Below, piece after piece: positions 35,884 through 45,766 of a stretch of DNA of 64,000 nt; the first letter of the stretch is position 1; each line of letters begins with the position of its first letter. The position numbers were made by a program, and so were the translations under genes. Origin of the DNA: Rhizobium sp. (GTDB lineage Bacteria > Pseudomonadota > Alphaproteobacteria > Rhizobiales > Rhizobiaceae); contig JAQGJP010000008.1 in assembly GCA_028290545.1 (NCBI GenBank), forward strand, positions 1 through 64,000. The letters are read 5' to 3'. The notes under the pieces were generated by a model. That model made no database searches and had not been told where the DNA came from. It worked only from the letters and a program-made list of their open reading frames with translations.

Positions 35884-36882
35884 TCATTCGGTCGTGATTG
35901 GGCGGGACATAAGTGCGTTCATGGCGGTCTTCACATCAAGCCGCCCCTCTATGATCGAAGCGACCGCATTTGTCACCGGCATATCGACGGCTTTGTCGTC
36001 GGAAAGTCGGGCCGCGACGGCTGCTGCATGCGCGCCTTCGACCAGTTCGCCGGATGGCAGGACGGCATGACCCGTGCGGCCGGTTTCGATGCCGAAGCGC
36101 AGATTGCGGGATTGATGGCTGGTGGCCGTCAGAACGAGGTCTCCAAGGCCGGAAAGACCGCGTACCGTTTCGGGCAGGCCACCGAACGCAGCTGCAAAGC
36201 GCGACATTTCAGCCAGCCCGCGTGAAATCAGCGCAGCCCGGGCCGAATCGCCGAGGCCTGCGCCTTCGACGATGCCGCAGGCAATGGCCAGCACGTTCTT
36301 GAGCGCGCCGCCAAGCTGGACGCCGATGCGGTCGGCGGAGGGATAGAGCCGAAAGGTCGGCCCCGAAATCAGCTTCGCGATCCGCTCGGCCTCGTCAAGA
36401 TCAACGGAGGCGACCACCATCGCTGTCGGCAGGCCCCTGGCGATATCGGCGGCAAAGCCGGGGCCGGAAAGAACCGAGATCGTTCGGCCCGGAAGCTCCT
36501 GTTCGAGCACGTCTGTCAGCAGGCCGCCGGTTGGCTTGTCGATGCCCTTGGCGCAGGTGACGATCGATTGGCCCGCCTTCAGGAAAGGGCTGAGATCGTG
36601 TGCCGCCTCGCGCTGCGCCTGGCTCGGCATGACGAAAAGAACGACGGAGGCAGTTTCAAGAATTCGAGGATCGGCGCTGAATGCAAGTCGTTCGGGCAGC
36701 GAAATACCCGGCAGATTGCGGGCGTTGGTCCGGGTCGCCTCAAGATCCCTTGCCTGTTCGGTGCTCCGGCACAGCAGCGTCACATCGGCATTGTCGGACG
36801 TGGCGGCAGCGGCGGCGAGCGCCGTGCCGAAGGCGCCGGATCCGACCACGACGATGCGTTCTCTCGCAATCTCGCCGATCAT
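35884..36882 (-). CDS. gpsA: Glycerol-3-phosphate dehydrogenase [NAD(P)+]
   Basis: 332-residue enzyme that reduces dihydroxyacetone phosphate to sn-glycerol-3-phosphate for phospholipid synthesis. The cofactor motif [10 protein letters not shown] is at residues 14-23, the catalytic Lys in [13 protein letters not shown] near 188, and the [11 protein letters not shown] motif near 215. The start overlaps the tsaD stop by 4 bases (ATGA). The tsaD-gpsA order is common in rhizobia. Confidence is high. Confidence 0.96.
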   Translation of the reverse strand: MIGEIARERIVVVGSGAFGTALAAAAATSDNADVTLLCRSTEQARDLEATRTNARNLPGISLPERLAFSADPRILETASVVLFVMPSQAQREAAHDLSPFLKAGQSIVTCAKGIDKPTGGLLTDVLEQELPGRTISVLSGPGFAADIARGLPTAMVVASVDLDEAERIAKLISGPTFRLYPSADRIGVQLGGALKNVLAIACGIVEGAGLGDSARAALISRGLAEMSRFAAAFGGLPETVRGLSGLGDLVLTATSHQSRNLRFGIETGRTGHAVLPSGELVEGAHAAAVAARLSDDKAVDMPVTNAVASIIEGRLDVKTAMNALMSRPITTE

Positions 36883-37970
36883 GCCTTGGCGCCTCTTTTT
36901 CCCGAGCCGAGCAGGCTTTGCGCATTATGGTCGAGCGGCCAGCGGGAACGCGGCGCCACCGTCAGGTCATCCGGCCCAAAACCCTCAGCCATCCGCTCAA
37001 GTCCCGCCCAGGCGATCATCGCGGCATTGTCGGTGCAGAGCGCCATCGGTGGTGCGATGAAGCGGAATCGATTCTTGTCCGAAATCTCTTGCAGCGTCTC
37101 ACGCAGTTCTCGGTTGGCCGCGACGCCGCCGGCGACGACCAGCGCCCGATCGGCCGCTTCGGGAAAACGTTCCTTGAACCGTTGGAGGCCACGGCCGATA
37201 CGGTCGCGCATCGTGCGGCTGACGGCATTCTGGAAGGAGGCACAGATATCGGCGATGTCCTGGTCGCTGATCGGCGCAATCGATTCGGCGGCCTGGCGCA
37301 CGGCGGTCTTGAGCCCGGAGAAGGAGAAGTCCAGCCTGGCTTCGCCCACCAGCGGCCGCGGAAACATAAAGCGCTCCGGATTGCCATCGCGCGCGGCTTT
37401 CTCCACCGCCGGACCGCCGGGATAGGGCAGGCCGAGCAGCTTGGCGGTCTTGTCGAAAGCCTCGCCCAGCGCATCGTCGATCGTCGTGCCCCAGCGCTCG
37501 TAGTCGCCCACGCCCTTGACAAGGATCAGCTGCGTGTGGCCGCCGGACACCAGCAACAGCAGATAGGGGAAGGCAAGGCCATCGGTCAGCCGCGCCGTCA
37601 GCGCATGGCCCTCCAGATGATTGATCGCATAGAGCGGCTTGCCGGTGGCCATCGATATCGCCTTGCCGGTCATCAGCCCGACCAGCAGGCCGCCGATCAG
37701 GCCGGGGCCGGAGGTCGCGGCAATGGCGTCGATATCATCGAGCGTCATATCGGCGCGGTGCAGCGCCTCGGCGATCAATGTGTCGAGCGCTTCGACATGG
37801 GCGCGCGCGGCGATTTCCGGCACCACGCCGCCATAGACCGAATGTTCCTCGAGTTGCGACAGCACGACATCCGAAATGATCCGGCCGCTGCCGTCGGCGG
37901 CGCGTTCGACGACGGAAGCCGCGGTTTCATCGCAGCTCGTTTCGATCCCGAGAACGCGCGAGACAGACAT
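36879..37970 (-). CDS. tsaD: tRNA N6-adenosine threonylcarbamoyltransferase
   Basis: 363-residue ASKHA-fold enzyme that, with TsaB and TsaE, adds threonylcarbamoyl to A37 of ANN-decoding tRNAs. The metal ligands His118 and His122 are in INHLEGH, the start reads [12 protein letters not shown], and the third ligand Asp is in ALCTDNAAM near the C-terminus. The first 28 residues of the longest frame are dropped because [12 protein letters not shown] is the family start. It is divergent from hemC, 74 bp between, so both promoters share this gap. Confidence 0.97.
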   Translation of the reverse strand: MSVSRVLGIETSCDETAASVVERAADGSGRIISDVVLSQLEEHSVYGGVVPEIAARAHVEALDTLIAEALHRADMTLDDIDAIAATSGPGLIGGLLVGLMTGKAISMATGKPLYAINHLEGHALTARLTDGLAFPYLLLLVSGGHTQLILVKGVGDYERWGTTIDDALGEAFDKTAKLLGLPYPGGPAVEKAARDGNPERFMFPRPLVGEARLDFSFSGLKTAVRQAAESIAPISDQDIADICASFQNAVSRTMRDRIGRGLQRFKERFPEAADRALVVAGGVAANRELRETLQEISDKNRFRFIAPPMALCTDNAAMIAWAGLERMAEGFGPDDLTVAPRSRWPLDHNAQSLLGSGKRGAKA

Positions 37971-38044
37971 GCCTGACCTTTTGTCCGATTGCGGAAGCAG
38001 TGAAAGATGGTTACTTGGATGCCGATTACAACGGATTCCTCCAA

Positions 38045-38974
38045 ATGAAAACAAAAGCTTTCAGGATCGGAACGCGGGGCAGTCCGCTGGCGCTGGCGCA
38101 AGCCCATGAAGCGCGCGGTCGGCTGATGGCGGCCCATGGCATGGCCGAAGCGATGTTCGAGATTGTCGTGCTTTCGACCAAGGGCGATCGCGTCACCGAC
38201 CGGCCGCTTTCGGAGATCGGCGGCAAGGGGCTTTTCACCGCCGAACTTGAAGACCGGCTGCTGTCGGGGGAGCTCGATTTCGCCGTGCACTCCTCCAAGG
38301 ACATGGCGACCAGGCTGCCGGATGGGCTTGAACTTTCCGCCTATCTGCCGCGTGAAGATATCCGCGACGCCTTTGTGGGCCGTACGGCCCCGAAGCTGAT
38401 GGATATGCCGCGGGCCGCGATGATCGGCACCGCGTCGCTCCGTCGCCAGGCGCTGGTGAAGAAGCTGCGGCCTGATCTCGACGTCAAGATTTTCCGCGGG
38501 CTTGTCGATACGCGTCTGCGCAAATTGGCGGAAGGCGAGGCGGATGCGACGCTGCTCGCCTATGCCGGCCTGAAGCGGCTTGGCAAGCCGGACGTCGCGA
38601 CCGAGATTCTGGATCCGGAAATCTTCCCGCCGGCACCGGCGCAGGGGGCGATCGGCATCGAGTCACGAATCGGCGATACCCGGGTCAGGGACCTGTTGTC
38701 CGCGATTAATCACGCCCCGACTTTTGCCGCAGTCACTTGCGAACGCGCCTTCCTGGAAGTGCTCGACGGCTCCTGCCGGACGCCCATTGCCGGCTATGCG
38801 CTGGTCGAAGATGATACTCTCAGATTTTCGGGCATGATTTTGACACCGGATGGTGCGAGCCATCACTCAATTGCCGCCGACGGGCCATTGTCGCAATGTC
38901 ATGCGATCGGCCAGCAGGCCGGATATGACATCCGCGCCAAGGCGGGTTCGTCCTTCTTCGAATTTTGGAACTAG
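38045..38974 (+). CDS. hemC: Hydroxymethylbilane synthase
   Basis: 309-residue enzyme that joins four porphobilinogen units to hydroxymethylbilane in heme synthesis. The dipyrromethane cofactor Cys is in [13 protein letters not shown] near residue 245. Other family sites seen: [13 protein letters not shown] near the N-terminus, the catalytic Asp segment [11 protein letters not shown] near 83 and GTASLRRQA near 130. ATG 38045 gives the family start. It opens the hemC-hemD-mitofilin-hemY run. Confidence 0.97.
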   Translation: MKTKAFRIGTRGSPLALAQAHEARGRLMAAHGMAEAMFEIVVLSTKGDRVTDRPLSEIGGKGLFTAELEDRLLSGELDFAVHSSKDMATRLPDGLELSAYLPREDIRDAFVGRTAPKLMDMPRAAMIGTASLRRQALVKKLRPDLDVKIFRGLVDTRLRKLAEGEADATLLAYAGLKRLGKPDVATEILDPEIFPPAPAQGAIGIESRIGDTRVRDLLSAINHAPTFAAVTCERAFLEVLDGSCRTPIAGYALVEDDTLRFSGMILTPDGASHHSIAADGPLSQCHAIGQQAGYDIRAKAGSSFFEFWN

Positions 38975-38978
38975 AACA

Positions 38979-39704
38979 ATGCGTGTGCTGATCATCCGGC
39001 CGGAACTGCAGGCAAAACAGACAGCCGGGAAACTGGCCGAGCTTGGCCATGAGCCGATAATCTTCCCGCTGTTCCGGCCCCAGCATGATCCGGTGCAGTG
39101 TCTCGATGCGTTGAAATCGAACTATGCGGCACTCGCCATCACATCGGCCGAATCCGTCCGTTGCCTGCGGCAACTGGGCCCGGCGCTGGAACCGTATCTG
39201 GCTGTGCCGCTCTTCACCGTCGGCAGGAGGACAGCGCGATTGGCAAGGGATCTAGGCTTCACCAATGTGATCTCCGCGAGCGGCAACGGCCACGATCTGG
39301 CAGCTGTCGTGGCGGGATTCGTCGCGGGTTCGACGAATGCGGTAAAGCCCATCCTCTACCTTGCCGGCGTCCGGCGCTCCGGTATTTTCGAGCACACGCT
39401 GAGGGACAACGACATCGCTTGCGTGACCGCAGAAATCTACGACATGGAGCCGACCTCCTACACGCTGGAGCAGCAGCAGGCGATTCTGGTGAACCGAGCG
39501 GTCGATGCCGCGTTCTTCTTCTCGCGGGAGAACGCCAATGCCTTCTTCGGACTCGAAGTTTTCCAGCAGAGCAAGGAAGCCTTAAGAAAGACTCTGTTCT
39601 TCTGTCTGAGCCGCAATATCGCCGAAGCCGTGCCGGAGGCATTGAGGAACAGCGCCGTCGTCAGTCTCAATCCGGACGAGGATGAACTCCTCGATCTGCT
39701 CTAA
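38979..39704 (+). CDS. hemD: Uroporphyrinogen-III synthase
   Basis: 241-residue enzyme that cyclises and inverts ring D of hydroxymethylbilane. The two-lobed HemD fold begins MRVLIIRPE and the few conserved sites (AITSAESVRCL near 46, YLAGVRRSG near 124, a conserved Tyr in AEIYDMEPT near 151) are present. HemD sequences are poorly conserved, but position 4 bp after hemC makes the call firm. Confidence 0.93.
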   Translation: MRVLIIRPELQAKQTAGKLAELGHEPIIFPLFRPQHDPVQCLDALKSNYAALAITSAESVRCLRQLGPALEPYLAVPLFTVGRRTARLARDLGFTNVISASGNGHDLAAVVAGFVAGSTNAVKPILYLAGVRRSGIFEHTLRDNDIACVTAEIYDMEPTSYTLEQQQAILVNRAVDAAFFFSRENANAFFGLEVFQQSKEALRKTLFFCLSRNIAEAVPEALRNSAVVSLNPDEDELLDLL

Positions 39705-39773
39705 CCTATAAAGACCTTGCGACGCCAATACGCTTCGCTAAGGTTCAAAATGAAACCAAAGAGGGCTTTACCC

Positions 39774-40946
39774 ATGGAAACGGATCCTGACCGCCACTCC
39801 AAGAGCAATGCCGACCCGCGCACCATCGACCTGTCGGCCGAGGAAGTGAAGACGATCGCGCCCGGCGAAGCCGAGGGGACCGATGAGGACGTCACGGCCT
39901 CGACGGCGGCGGAAGCCGAACCTGTTGCCGCCGATGAGCCGCTGGAAAAGCCCGCGTTCGCCGAAGCGTCGCGCCCGGTGACGGAAACGCGGAGCCAGAG
40001 CAGCATGTCGCTGCTGGCAGCAAGCCTGATCGGTGGCGTTGTCGTGCTCGCGGGCGCCGCCGGCCTGCAATATTGGGGCGTGCTGCCTTCGCTGAATTCA
40101 GACAACAAGACGGCCGAGAGCGTCAATTTGCTCTCCGGTCAGGTCGAGGCGATGAAGAAGAGCATCGCAACCCTGGAAGCGGCCAAGCCCGAGGTCGATT
40201 TCGGACCGGTGAACGACAAGATCGCCGCAATCGAGACCAAGCTGGCATCCGTGCCGCAACCGAACGGCCTGTCAGCCGATGCCGATACGCGGCTCTCGGC
40301 GCTGAACACGCAGGTGACCGGCATCGAGGCTGCGATTGCCGTTGCAAAGAAGGCCGAGGAAGAGGCCCGTGCCGGCCTGTTGATGCGTTTCGAAGCACTG
40401 GAAAAGAAGGCCAATGAGCCGCGCGACGATGTCGAGGTGGCGATCGCCATTGCTTCGGCCGGGCTGAAGGCTGCGATCGATCGCGGCGGACCGTTCACCA
40501 CCGAGCTCGATACCCTGACGGGCATTGACCCCGAAGACCCGGCGGTCAAGGAACTCAAGACCTTTGCCGCGATCGGCGTGCCGGCGCGCTCGAAGCTGAT
40601 TGCCGATTTCCCGGCTGTCGCCGACCGTATTCTCGCCTCCATCAATTCCAGCAATCCCGACCAGAGTCTGACAGACCGGCTGATCTCAAGTGCGTTTTCG
40701 TCGATCAAGGTGCGGCCGGTCGGCAATGTCGAGGGCGAAGGCCCGGACGCGATCGTCGCGCGGATGGAAGCCAGGCTGACCGATGGCGACCTCAAGGGTG
40801 CCGAGGCCGAATGGCAGAAGCTGCCGGAGACCGGCAAAGCGGCGTCGGCAGACTATCAGAAAGCGCTGAACGCGCGCATTCGTGTCGAGGAACTGGTGGG
40901 TTCGACCCTGACCAGGGCCGTGCGCGGCACCGATACCAAAGGCTGA
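39774..40946 (+). CDS. Mitofilin-like inner membrane protein (bacterial Mic60)
   Basis: 390-residue protein with an acidic Ala/Glu-rich cytoplasmic N-terminus, one membrane segment (about 79-100), a coiled coil (about 115-230) and a C-terminal mitofilin domain (about 290-375). Alphaproteobacterial relatives of the mitochondrial MICOS subunit Mic60 (COG4223) shape intracytoplasmic membranes and sit between hemD and hemY as here. The ATG at 39774 has GAGGG ahead; ATG 39750 is an alternative start. It lies 14 bp before hemY. Confidence 0.87.
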   Translation: METDPDRHSKSNADPRTIDLSAEEVKTIAPGEAEGTDEDVTASTAAEAEPVAADEPLEKPAFAEASRPVTETRSQSSMSLLAASLIGGVVVLAGAAGLQYWGVLPSLNSDNKTAESVNLLSGQVEAMKKSIATLEAAKPEVDFGPVNDKIAAIETKLASVPQPNGLSADADTRLSALNTQVTGIEAAIAVAKKAEEEARAGLLMRFEALEKKANEPRDDVEVAIAIASAGLKAAIDRGGPFTTELDTLTGIDPEDPAVKELKTFAAIGVPARSKLIADFPAVADRILASINSSNPDQSLTDRLISSAFSSIKVRPVGNVEGEGPDAIVARMEARLTDGDLKGAEAEWQKLPETGKAASADYQKALNARIRVEELVGSTLTRAVRGTDTKG

Positions 40947-40960
40947 AGAGAGGCTTGTCA

Positions 40961-42562
40961 ATGATCCGTATTCTTTTCTTCATCCTCGTGGTTCTGGCGC
41001 TCGGGTTCGGTTTTTCCTGGCTCGCCGAACGGCCGGGTGATCTCTTCATCATCTGGCAGGGACAGCGGATAGAGATGAGCCTGATGGTCGCGGCCACCAT
41101 GGTGGTTGTGCTGTTGGCGCTTGTGATGTTCGTCTGGTGGCTGATCCGGACCATCTGGACCTCGCCGCAATCCATGACCCGATATTTCCGCGCCCGCAAG
41201 CGTGATCGCGGCTATCAGGCGCTGTCCACCGGACTGATCGCCGTCGGTTCGGGCGATGCTCCGCTGGCGCGCAAGATGCTCGACCGGACCAGGGGTCTGA
41301 TCAACGCCGATCAGGAGCCGCTGATCCATCTGCTGGAGGCCCAGGCCTCGCTGATAGAAGGCAAGACCGAGGACGCACGCAAGAAATTCGAGGCAATGGC
41401 CGAGGATCCTGAAACGCGCGAACTCGGCCTGCGCGGCCTCTATCTCGAAGCCCAGCGGCTTGGCGCCCATGAGGCGGCCCGGCATTATGCCGAGAAGGCT
41501 GTCGAGAAGGCTCCGCATCTGCCATGGGCGGCGGAAGCAACGCTCGAATACCGCACCCAGGCCGGCCGCTATGACGATGCCATCCGCTTACTGGAAAGCC
41601 AGCGCGTGCTGAACGGCATGGACAAGAAGATTCATGACCGCAAGAAGGCTGTGCTGCTGGCCGGCCGGGCCCTCTCCAGGCTTGAAGGCGATCCGAAGGG
41701 CGCGCGTGACGATGCATCCTATGCGCTGAAGCTCGATCCCGGCCTGGTGCCGGCGGCGACGATCGCCGCCAAGGCCTATCTCAGGGAAAACAACAGCCGC
41801 AAGGCGCTGACGACGCTGGAACAGGTATGGCGTCTCACGCCGCATTCCGATCTTGCCTCGGCCTATGTCACGGCCGGTGGCGGCGCTGCGGTCGACAAAT
41901 TGCGGCGCGCCGAGCGGCTGGAATCGATCCAGCCGAATGCCTATGAATCGCTCTACGCGGTGGCATCCGCCGCCTATGATGCGCGCGAATTCGCACGCGC
42001 CCGCAAGACGGCGCAGGCTGCTGCAAGGGTCGACGAGCGCGAAAGCGTCTATCTGCTGATGGCCGATATCGAGGAGGCGGAAACCGGCGACCAGGCGCGC
42101 GTCCGGCACTGGATGTCGCAGGCGCTGCGCGCGCCGCGCGATCCAGAATGGGTGGCCGATGGCCAGGTTTCGTCGCATTGGCTGCCGATCTCGCCCGTCA
42201 GCGGACGGCTGGATGCCTTTGAATGGAAGCGGGCGGTGGCACAAGCTGCCGGCACGATCGAAGACCAGAGTGGTAACAGGGGCGAGGAAGCCTTCCGCCT
42301 GCTGCCGGAGCTCAAGCAAGACATGGCCGAGCCTGAACCGGCCGCGATCGTCGTGGCGGACGAGGTGAATTCGGAGGCGGTCCCCGCCCAGTCGCCGATT
42401 GTCGACGCGGTCGCAACGCCGACGGTCGAGGAAGAGGTGAAGCCCGCGCCCTCGAAAATCGCTGCCAACGATCTTGATAAGCCATTCTTCGGTGGTGCGC
42501 CGGATGATCCGGGCGTCAAGACCGGCACAGTAGTTGAGAAAAACAGTTTCCGGCTGTTCTAG
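40961..42562 (+). CDS. hemY: HemY N-terminal domain protein (heme biosynthesis operon, TPR)
   Basis: 533-residue inner-membrane protein with two membrane segments (about 2-20 and 40-64), a HemY N-terminal domain and TPR-like helical repeats to about residue 420, then a Glu/Pro/Ala-rich tail. This is the proteobacterial HemY of the hemCDXY type, not the protoporphyrinogen oxidase of Gram-positive bacteria. Its role in tetrapyrrole synthesis is presumed structural; the true biochemical job is unsettled. It ends in SFRLF and is followed by a TerB-like gene. Confidence 0.9.
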   Translation: MIRILFFILVVLALGFGFSWLAERPGDLFIIWQGQRIEMSLMVAATMVVVLLALVMFVWWLIRTIWTSPQSMTRYFRARKRDRGYQALSTGLIAVGSGDAPLARKMLDRTRGLINADQEPLIHLLEAQASLIEGKTEDARKKFEAMAEDPETRELGLRGLYLEAQRLGAHEAARHYAEKAVEKAPHLPWAAEATLEYRTQAGRYDDAIRLLESQRVLNGMDKKIHDRKKAVLLAGRALSRLEGDPKGARDDASYALKLDPGLVPAATIAAKAYLRENNSRKALTTLEQVWRLTPHSDLASAYVTAGGGAAVDKLRRAERLESIQPNAYESLYAVASAAYDAREFARARKTAQAAARVDERESVYLLMADIEEAETGDQARVRHWMSQALRAPRDPEWVADGQVSSHWLPISPVSGRLDAFEWKRAVAQAAGTIEDQSGNRGEEAFRLLPELKQDMAEPEPAAIVVADEVNSEAVPAQSPIVDAVATPTVEEEVKPAPSKIAANDLDKPFFGGAPDDPGVKTGTVVEKNSFRLF

Positions 42563-42583
42563 ATCCACGGAAATGGAGAGACG

Positions 42584-43039
42584 ATGTTCGACAGGCTGAT
42601 GGCATTCCTGAATTCGCTCGGCGGCGATGCGCCGGTGGCCGAGCCCGATAGCGTCGCTGTCGCCGTCATCGCGTTGGCGCTCAATGTCATCCAGGCGGAT
42701 GGCATTGTCGCCGACTCCGAAAAGGACATGCTGGAATCGGTCATTCGGGCCTATTTCAACCTCAGCAAGGGCGAGTTCGATGTCATGCTGAACGCCGCCA
42801 GACGCCAGGAAGAGGATGCCATCGATCTTTTCCGCTTTACATCGCGGGTCAATCGGGCTCTTGATGAGAGGCAGAAGGCGGAATTCATCGGCATGCTCTG
42901 GCAGATCGTTCATGCGGACAACAGTCGCAATGAACTGGAAGATCATCTGGTCTGGCGGATCGCGGAGCTGATCGGGGTTTCGGGTCGCGAGCGCGTCAAC
43001 AAGCGGCTGGAAGCGGAAAATCGCCGGAAAGAAATTTGA
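42584..43039 (+). CDS. TerB-like (tellurite resistance domain) protein
   Basis: 151-residue all-helical protein of the TerB family. The two helical repeats and the conserved acid motif QADGIVADSEKDML near residue 36-49 and the matching VHADNSRNELEDHLVW near 107-122 are clear; these motifs bind divalent metal in TerB relatives. The 21-bp spacing after hemY suggests co-transcription. It is a cytosolic protein; no tellurite gene cluster is nearby, so the name reflects the domain only. Confidence 0.85.
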   Translation: MFDRLMAFLNSLGGDAPVAEPDSVAVAVIALALNVIQADGIVADSEKDMLESVIRAYFNLSKGEFDVMLNAARRQEEDAIDLFRFTSRVNRALDERQKAEFIGMLWQIVHADNSRNELEDHLVWRIAELIGVSGRERVNKRLEAENRRKEI

Positions 43040-43055
43040 GCGGATCCGAACTGCC

Positions 43056-43793
43056 ATGCTGCGTGTTGCCCCCAGAACCATGAAGGTCGATGACCGGCCT
43101 GTTTTGATCGTCTTGCATCAGGAAATGTCCACACCCGGCCGCGCCGGGCAGATGCTTGTCGATCGAGGCTATCGACTCGACATCCGCCGTCCGGTATTGG
43201 GCCAGAAGCTTCCCGACACGATGCGAAATCATTCCGGTGCGATCATATTCGGCGGGCCGATGAGCGCCAACGATCCGGATGATTTCGTGAAAGAGGAGAT
43301 CGACTGGATTTCAGTGCCGCTCAGCGAGAACCGGCCGTTCCTCGGCATCTGCCTCGGCGCCCAGATGCTGGTCAAGAATCTCGGCGGCAGGGTGGAAAGC
43401 CACACGGATGGTCACACGGAGATCGGCTGGTATCCGCTCGAGGCGACCGACGAGGGCCGCAAGGTGATGGACTGGCCTGACATGGTCTATCATTTCCATC
43501 GCGAAGGTTTCGACCTGCCTGACGGGGCGACATTGCTGGCGCGCGGGCAGACCTACGAGAATCAGGCGATCCGCTATGGCGACAATGCCTGGGGCGTGCA
43601 GTTCCATGGCGAGTTGACGCGGGTGATGATGCATCGCTGGGTCGTGCGCGGCGCGCACCGCTTTGAGTTGCCCAACGCCCAAACCGGCGACCGGCATCTC
43701 GAGGGCCGTTTCCTGCACGATGCCGCCTTGCGGGCCTGGATGTCGAACATGCTCGATCTGGTGTTCGGGCACAGGCTGATAAATGCGGCTTAA
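43056..43793 (+). CDS. Class I glutamine amidotransferase-like protein
   Basis: 245-residue protein with a GATase1 fold. The nucleophile Cys is in GICLGAQML near residue 90 and the His-Glu pair in WGVQFHGEL near 180-188; the usual FHPE is FHGE here, but both catalytic residues stay. Family relatives are stand-alone GMP-synthase-like amidotransferases whose acceptor is unknown. Neither possible start (43056 or 43080) has a good ribosome-binding site. The stop overlaps the convergent MFS gene by 4 bp. Confidence 0.88.
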   Translation: MLRVAPRTMKVDDRPVLIVLHQEMSTPGRAGQMLVDRGYRLDIRRPVLGQKLPDTMRNHSGAIIFGGPMSANDPDDFVKEEIDWISVPLSENRPFLGICLGAQMLVKNLGGRVESHTDGHTEIGWYPLEATDEGRKVMDWPDMVYHFHREGFDLPDGATLLARGQTYENQAIRYGDNAWGVQFHGELTRVMMHRWVVRGAHRFELPNAQTGDRHLEGRFLHDAALRAWMSNMLDLVFGHRLINAA

Positions 43794-45043
43794 GCTGCCC
43801 TGATATCTTCCTGCGTTGGTGCCTCGAGCGTGTCGATCTTCCGCAGCGCCGGGAAGATGCCTGCCCAGGCGAGCGACACGGCAAGCGTACCGAGGCCGCC
43901 GATGACCACGGCCGGGACTGCGCCGAAACCCCAGGCCATGACACCGGCGCGCGCCTCGCCGAGCTCGTTGGACGCGCCGACAAAGACCGAATTCACCGCA
44001 TTGACCCGGCCACGAACCTGATCCGGGGTCCAGAGTGCGATCAACGTTTCCCGGACATAGACCGATATCATGTCGCCCGCGCCCATCAGCGTGAGGGCGA
44101 CGATCGACAGCCACGTGGTCTCGGATAGACCGAAGATGACGGTGGCGATGCCGAAGATCGCCACGCCGGAAAACATCTTGATGCCGGAATAGTGCCTGAT
44201 CGGGAAGAGCGCCAGATAGAGCGCCATGGCGATCGCGCCGATCCCGGGTGCCGCGCGCAGCAGGCCGAGGCCGAGCGGACCAAGCGCGAGGATATCCGAG
44301 GCAAACACCGGCATCAGCGCGGTTGCGCCGCCGAGAAGAACTGCGAAGAGGTCGAGCGAGATCGCACCCAGCACGATCTTCTGCCGGCTAATGAAGCCGA
44401 AGCCCGCGAGGATATAGCTCCAGCTGGGCGGTTCGCTCGTTGTCTTTTGGGCGGGCTTGGGGATGAGAAACACCAGCAGCGCACCGGCAACCATGAACGC
44501 CAGTGCGACGGAATAGGCGACGACCGGCCCGATGCCGTAGAGCAGTCCGCCGGCGACCGGTCCGGTGATCGAGGCTGCTTGCCAGGAGGACGAATTCCAG
44601 GCGAAGGAATTGGGAAGATCCTCAACGGGTACCAGATTGGGCAGAAGCGATTGCACGGCCGGGCTCATGAAGGCGCGCTCGATGCCAAACACGGTCAGGA
44701 TCGTGAAGACGAGTAACGGCGAGAATGTCCCAGTAACGGTGACCAGCAGCAGGGCCATGGCACAAAGGGCGCTGACTGTCAGGCAGATGGAGACGATGGC
44801 GCGGCGATTGTAACGATCGGTCACCGAGCCGGTGACCAGGATCAAAAGCAGTGACGGCAGGAACTGCACCAGGCCGATCAGGCCGAGATAGAGCGTGCTC
44901 CTGGTGGTGTCGTACATCTGCCAGCCGACCGACACGGAGATGATCTGTGTGGCGAATGCAGCCATGAAGCGGGCGAAGAACAGAAGGGTATAGGAACGAT
45001 GACGGAAAGCGCCAAAACGGTTGTTCGCCGTTGCGGTATTCAT
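43790..45043 (-). CDS. MFS transporter, EntS-like exporter family
   Basis: 417-residue major facilitator superfamily protein with about 12 membrane segments, of the MFS_3 (enterobactin exporter-like) group. The N-terminal SYTLLFFARFMAAFATQI, the loop motif DRYNRRAIV between segments 2 and 3 and VRGRVNAVNSVF in the second half are family features. Drug or small-molecule efflux is likely; the substrate is not known. It is divergent from yggT. Confidence 0.9.
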   Translation of the reverse strand: MNTATANNRFGAFRHRSYTLLFFARFMAAFATQIISVSVGWQMYDTTRSTLYLGLIGLVQFLPSLLLILVTGSVTDRYNRRAIVSICLTVSALCAMALLLVTVTGTFSPLLVFTILTVFGIERAFMSPAVQSLLPNLVPVEDLPNSFAWNSSSWQAASITGPVAGGLLYGIGPVVAYSVALAFMVAGALLVFLIPKPAQKTTSEPPSWSYILAGFGFISRQKIVLGAISLDLFAVLLGGATALMPVFASDILALGPLGLGLLRAAPGIGAIAMALYLALFPIRHYSGIKMFSGVAIFGIATVIFGLSETTWLSIVALTLMGAGDMISVYVRETLIALWTPDQVRGRVNAVNSVFVGASNELGEARAGVMAWGFGAVPAVVIGGLGTLAVSLAWAGIFPALRKIDTLEAPTQEDIRAA

Positions 45044-45168
45044 GGTAGGAACCTTCGTGAAGGGACTTCAGGTCAGCTGTTAAGCATGAAAACGGAGTGG
45101 TGCGGTGCACTCTTGCCCGATAAAGAGCCAATGACTACATGTCTGTCAACGTAAAAACGGAGCCCCAT

Positions 45169-45459
45169 ATGATTCCCGTCCTCAACACGATCATGTACGC
45201 GTTGAACATCTACATCTGGATACTGATCGCATCGGCGATTTTTTCCTGGCTTTTTGCTTTCAATGTCATCAATTCCCGCAATCAATTTGTCAACATGATC
45301 GGACGGTTTCTCTACAACGTCACCGAACCTGTGCTGAAACCGATCCGGCGCTTCATGCCCGATCTGGGCGGCGTCGATATCTCGCCGATCGTGGTGTTCA
45401 TCATCATCTATCTGATCCAGCAGCTGATCATCTATTACCTCTACCCGCTCGCTTATTAA
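45169..45459 (+). CDS. YggT family membrane protein
   Basis: 96-residue integral membrane protein. The first membrane segment (about residues 8-28) is followed by the conserved loop with [23 protein letters not shown] near 53-75 (quoted in part) and a second segment to residue 94. YggT proteins are implicated in osmotic or cation tolerance and occur next to YggU, as here. ATG 45169 with GGAG six bases ahead is preferred over the upstream ATG 45139. Confidence 0.92.
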   Translation: MIPVLNTIMYALNIYIWILIASAIFSWLFAFNVINSRNQFVNMIGRFLYNVTEPVLKPIRRFMPDLGGVDISPIVVFIIIYLIQQLIIYYLYPLAY

Positions 45460-45466
45460 CCGACCG

Positions 45467-45766
45467 GTGGCGATTTCAGTCCATGCCGATCACATCCGGC
45501 TGACCGTGCGGCTGACACCCAACGGTGGCCGGGATGCGATCGAGGGCATCGAGGTCGATGCCGGCGGAGCGCGCTACCTGAAGGCGCGGGTCAGCGCGGT
45601 GCCGGAGGACGGCAAGGCCAACAAGGCACTGGTCGAACTGATCGCCAAGCGGCTGCATGTGGCCAAATCGTCGGTCAGCTTCGTTTCGGGCGAGATAGCG
45701 CGTAAAAAAATCCTCCGGATCGATGGCGATCCGAAGGATTTGAAGAACAAATTCGAAACGATCTGA
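45467..45766 (+). CDS. YggU/DUF167 family protein
   Basis: 99-residue soluble protein of the UPF0235/DUF167 family. The conserved LTPNGGRDAIEG near the N-terminus and VPEDGKANKALVELIAKRL in the middle match the family. Function is not known. It starts with GTG 8 bp after yggT stop and abuts the convergent ppa stop with no gap. Confidence 0.92.
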   Translation: MAISVHADHIRLTVRLTPNGGRDAIEGIEVDAGGARYLKARVSAVPEDGKANKALVELIAKRLHVAKSSVSFVSGEIARKKILRIDGDPKDLKNKFETI

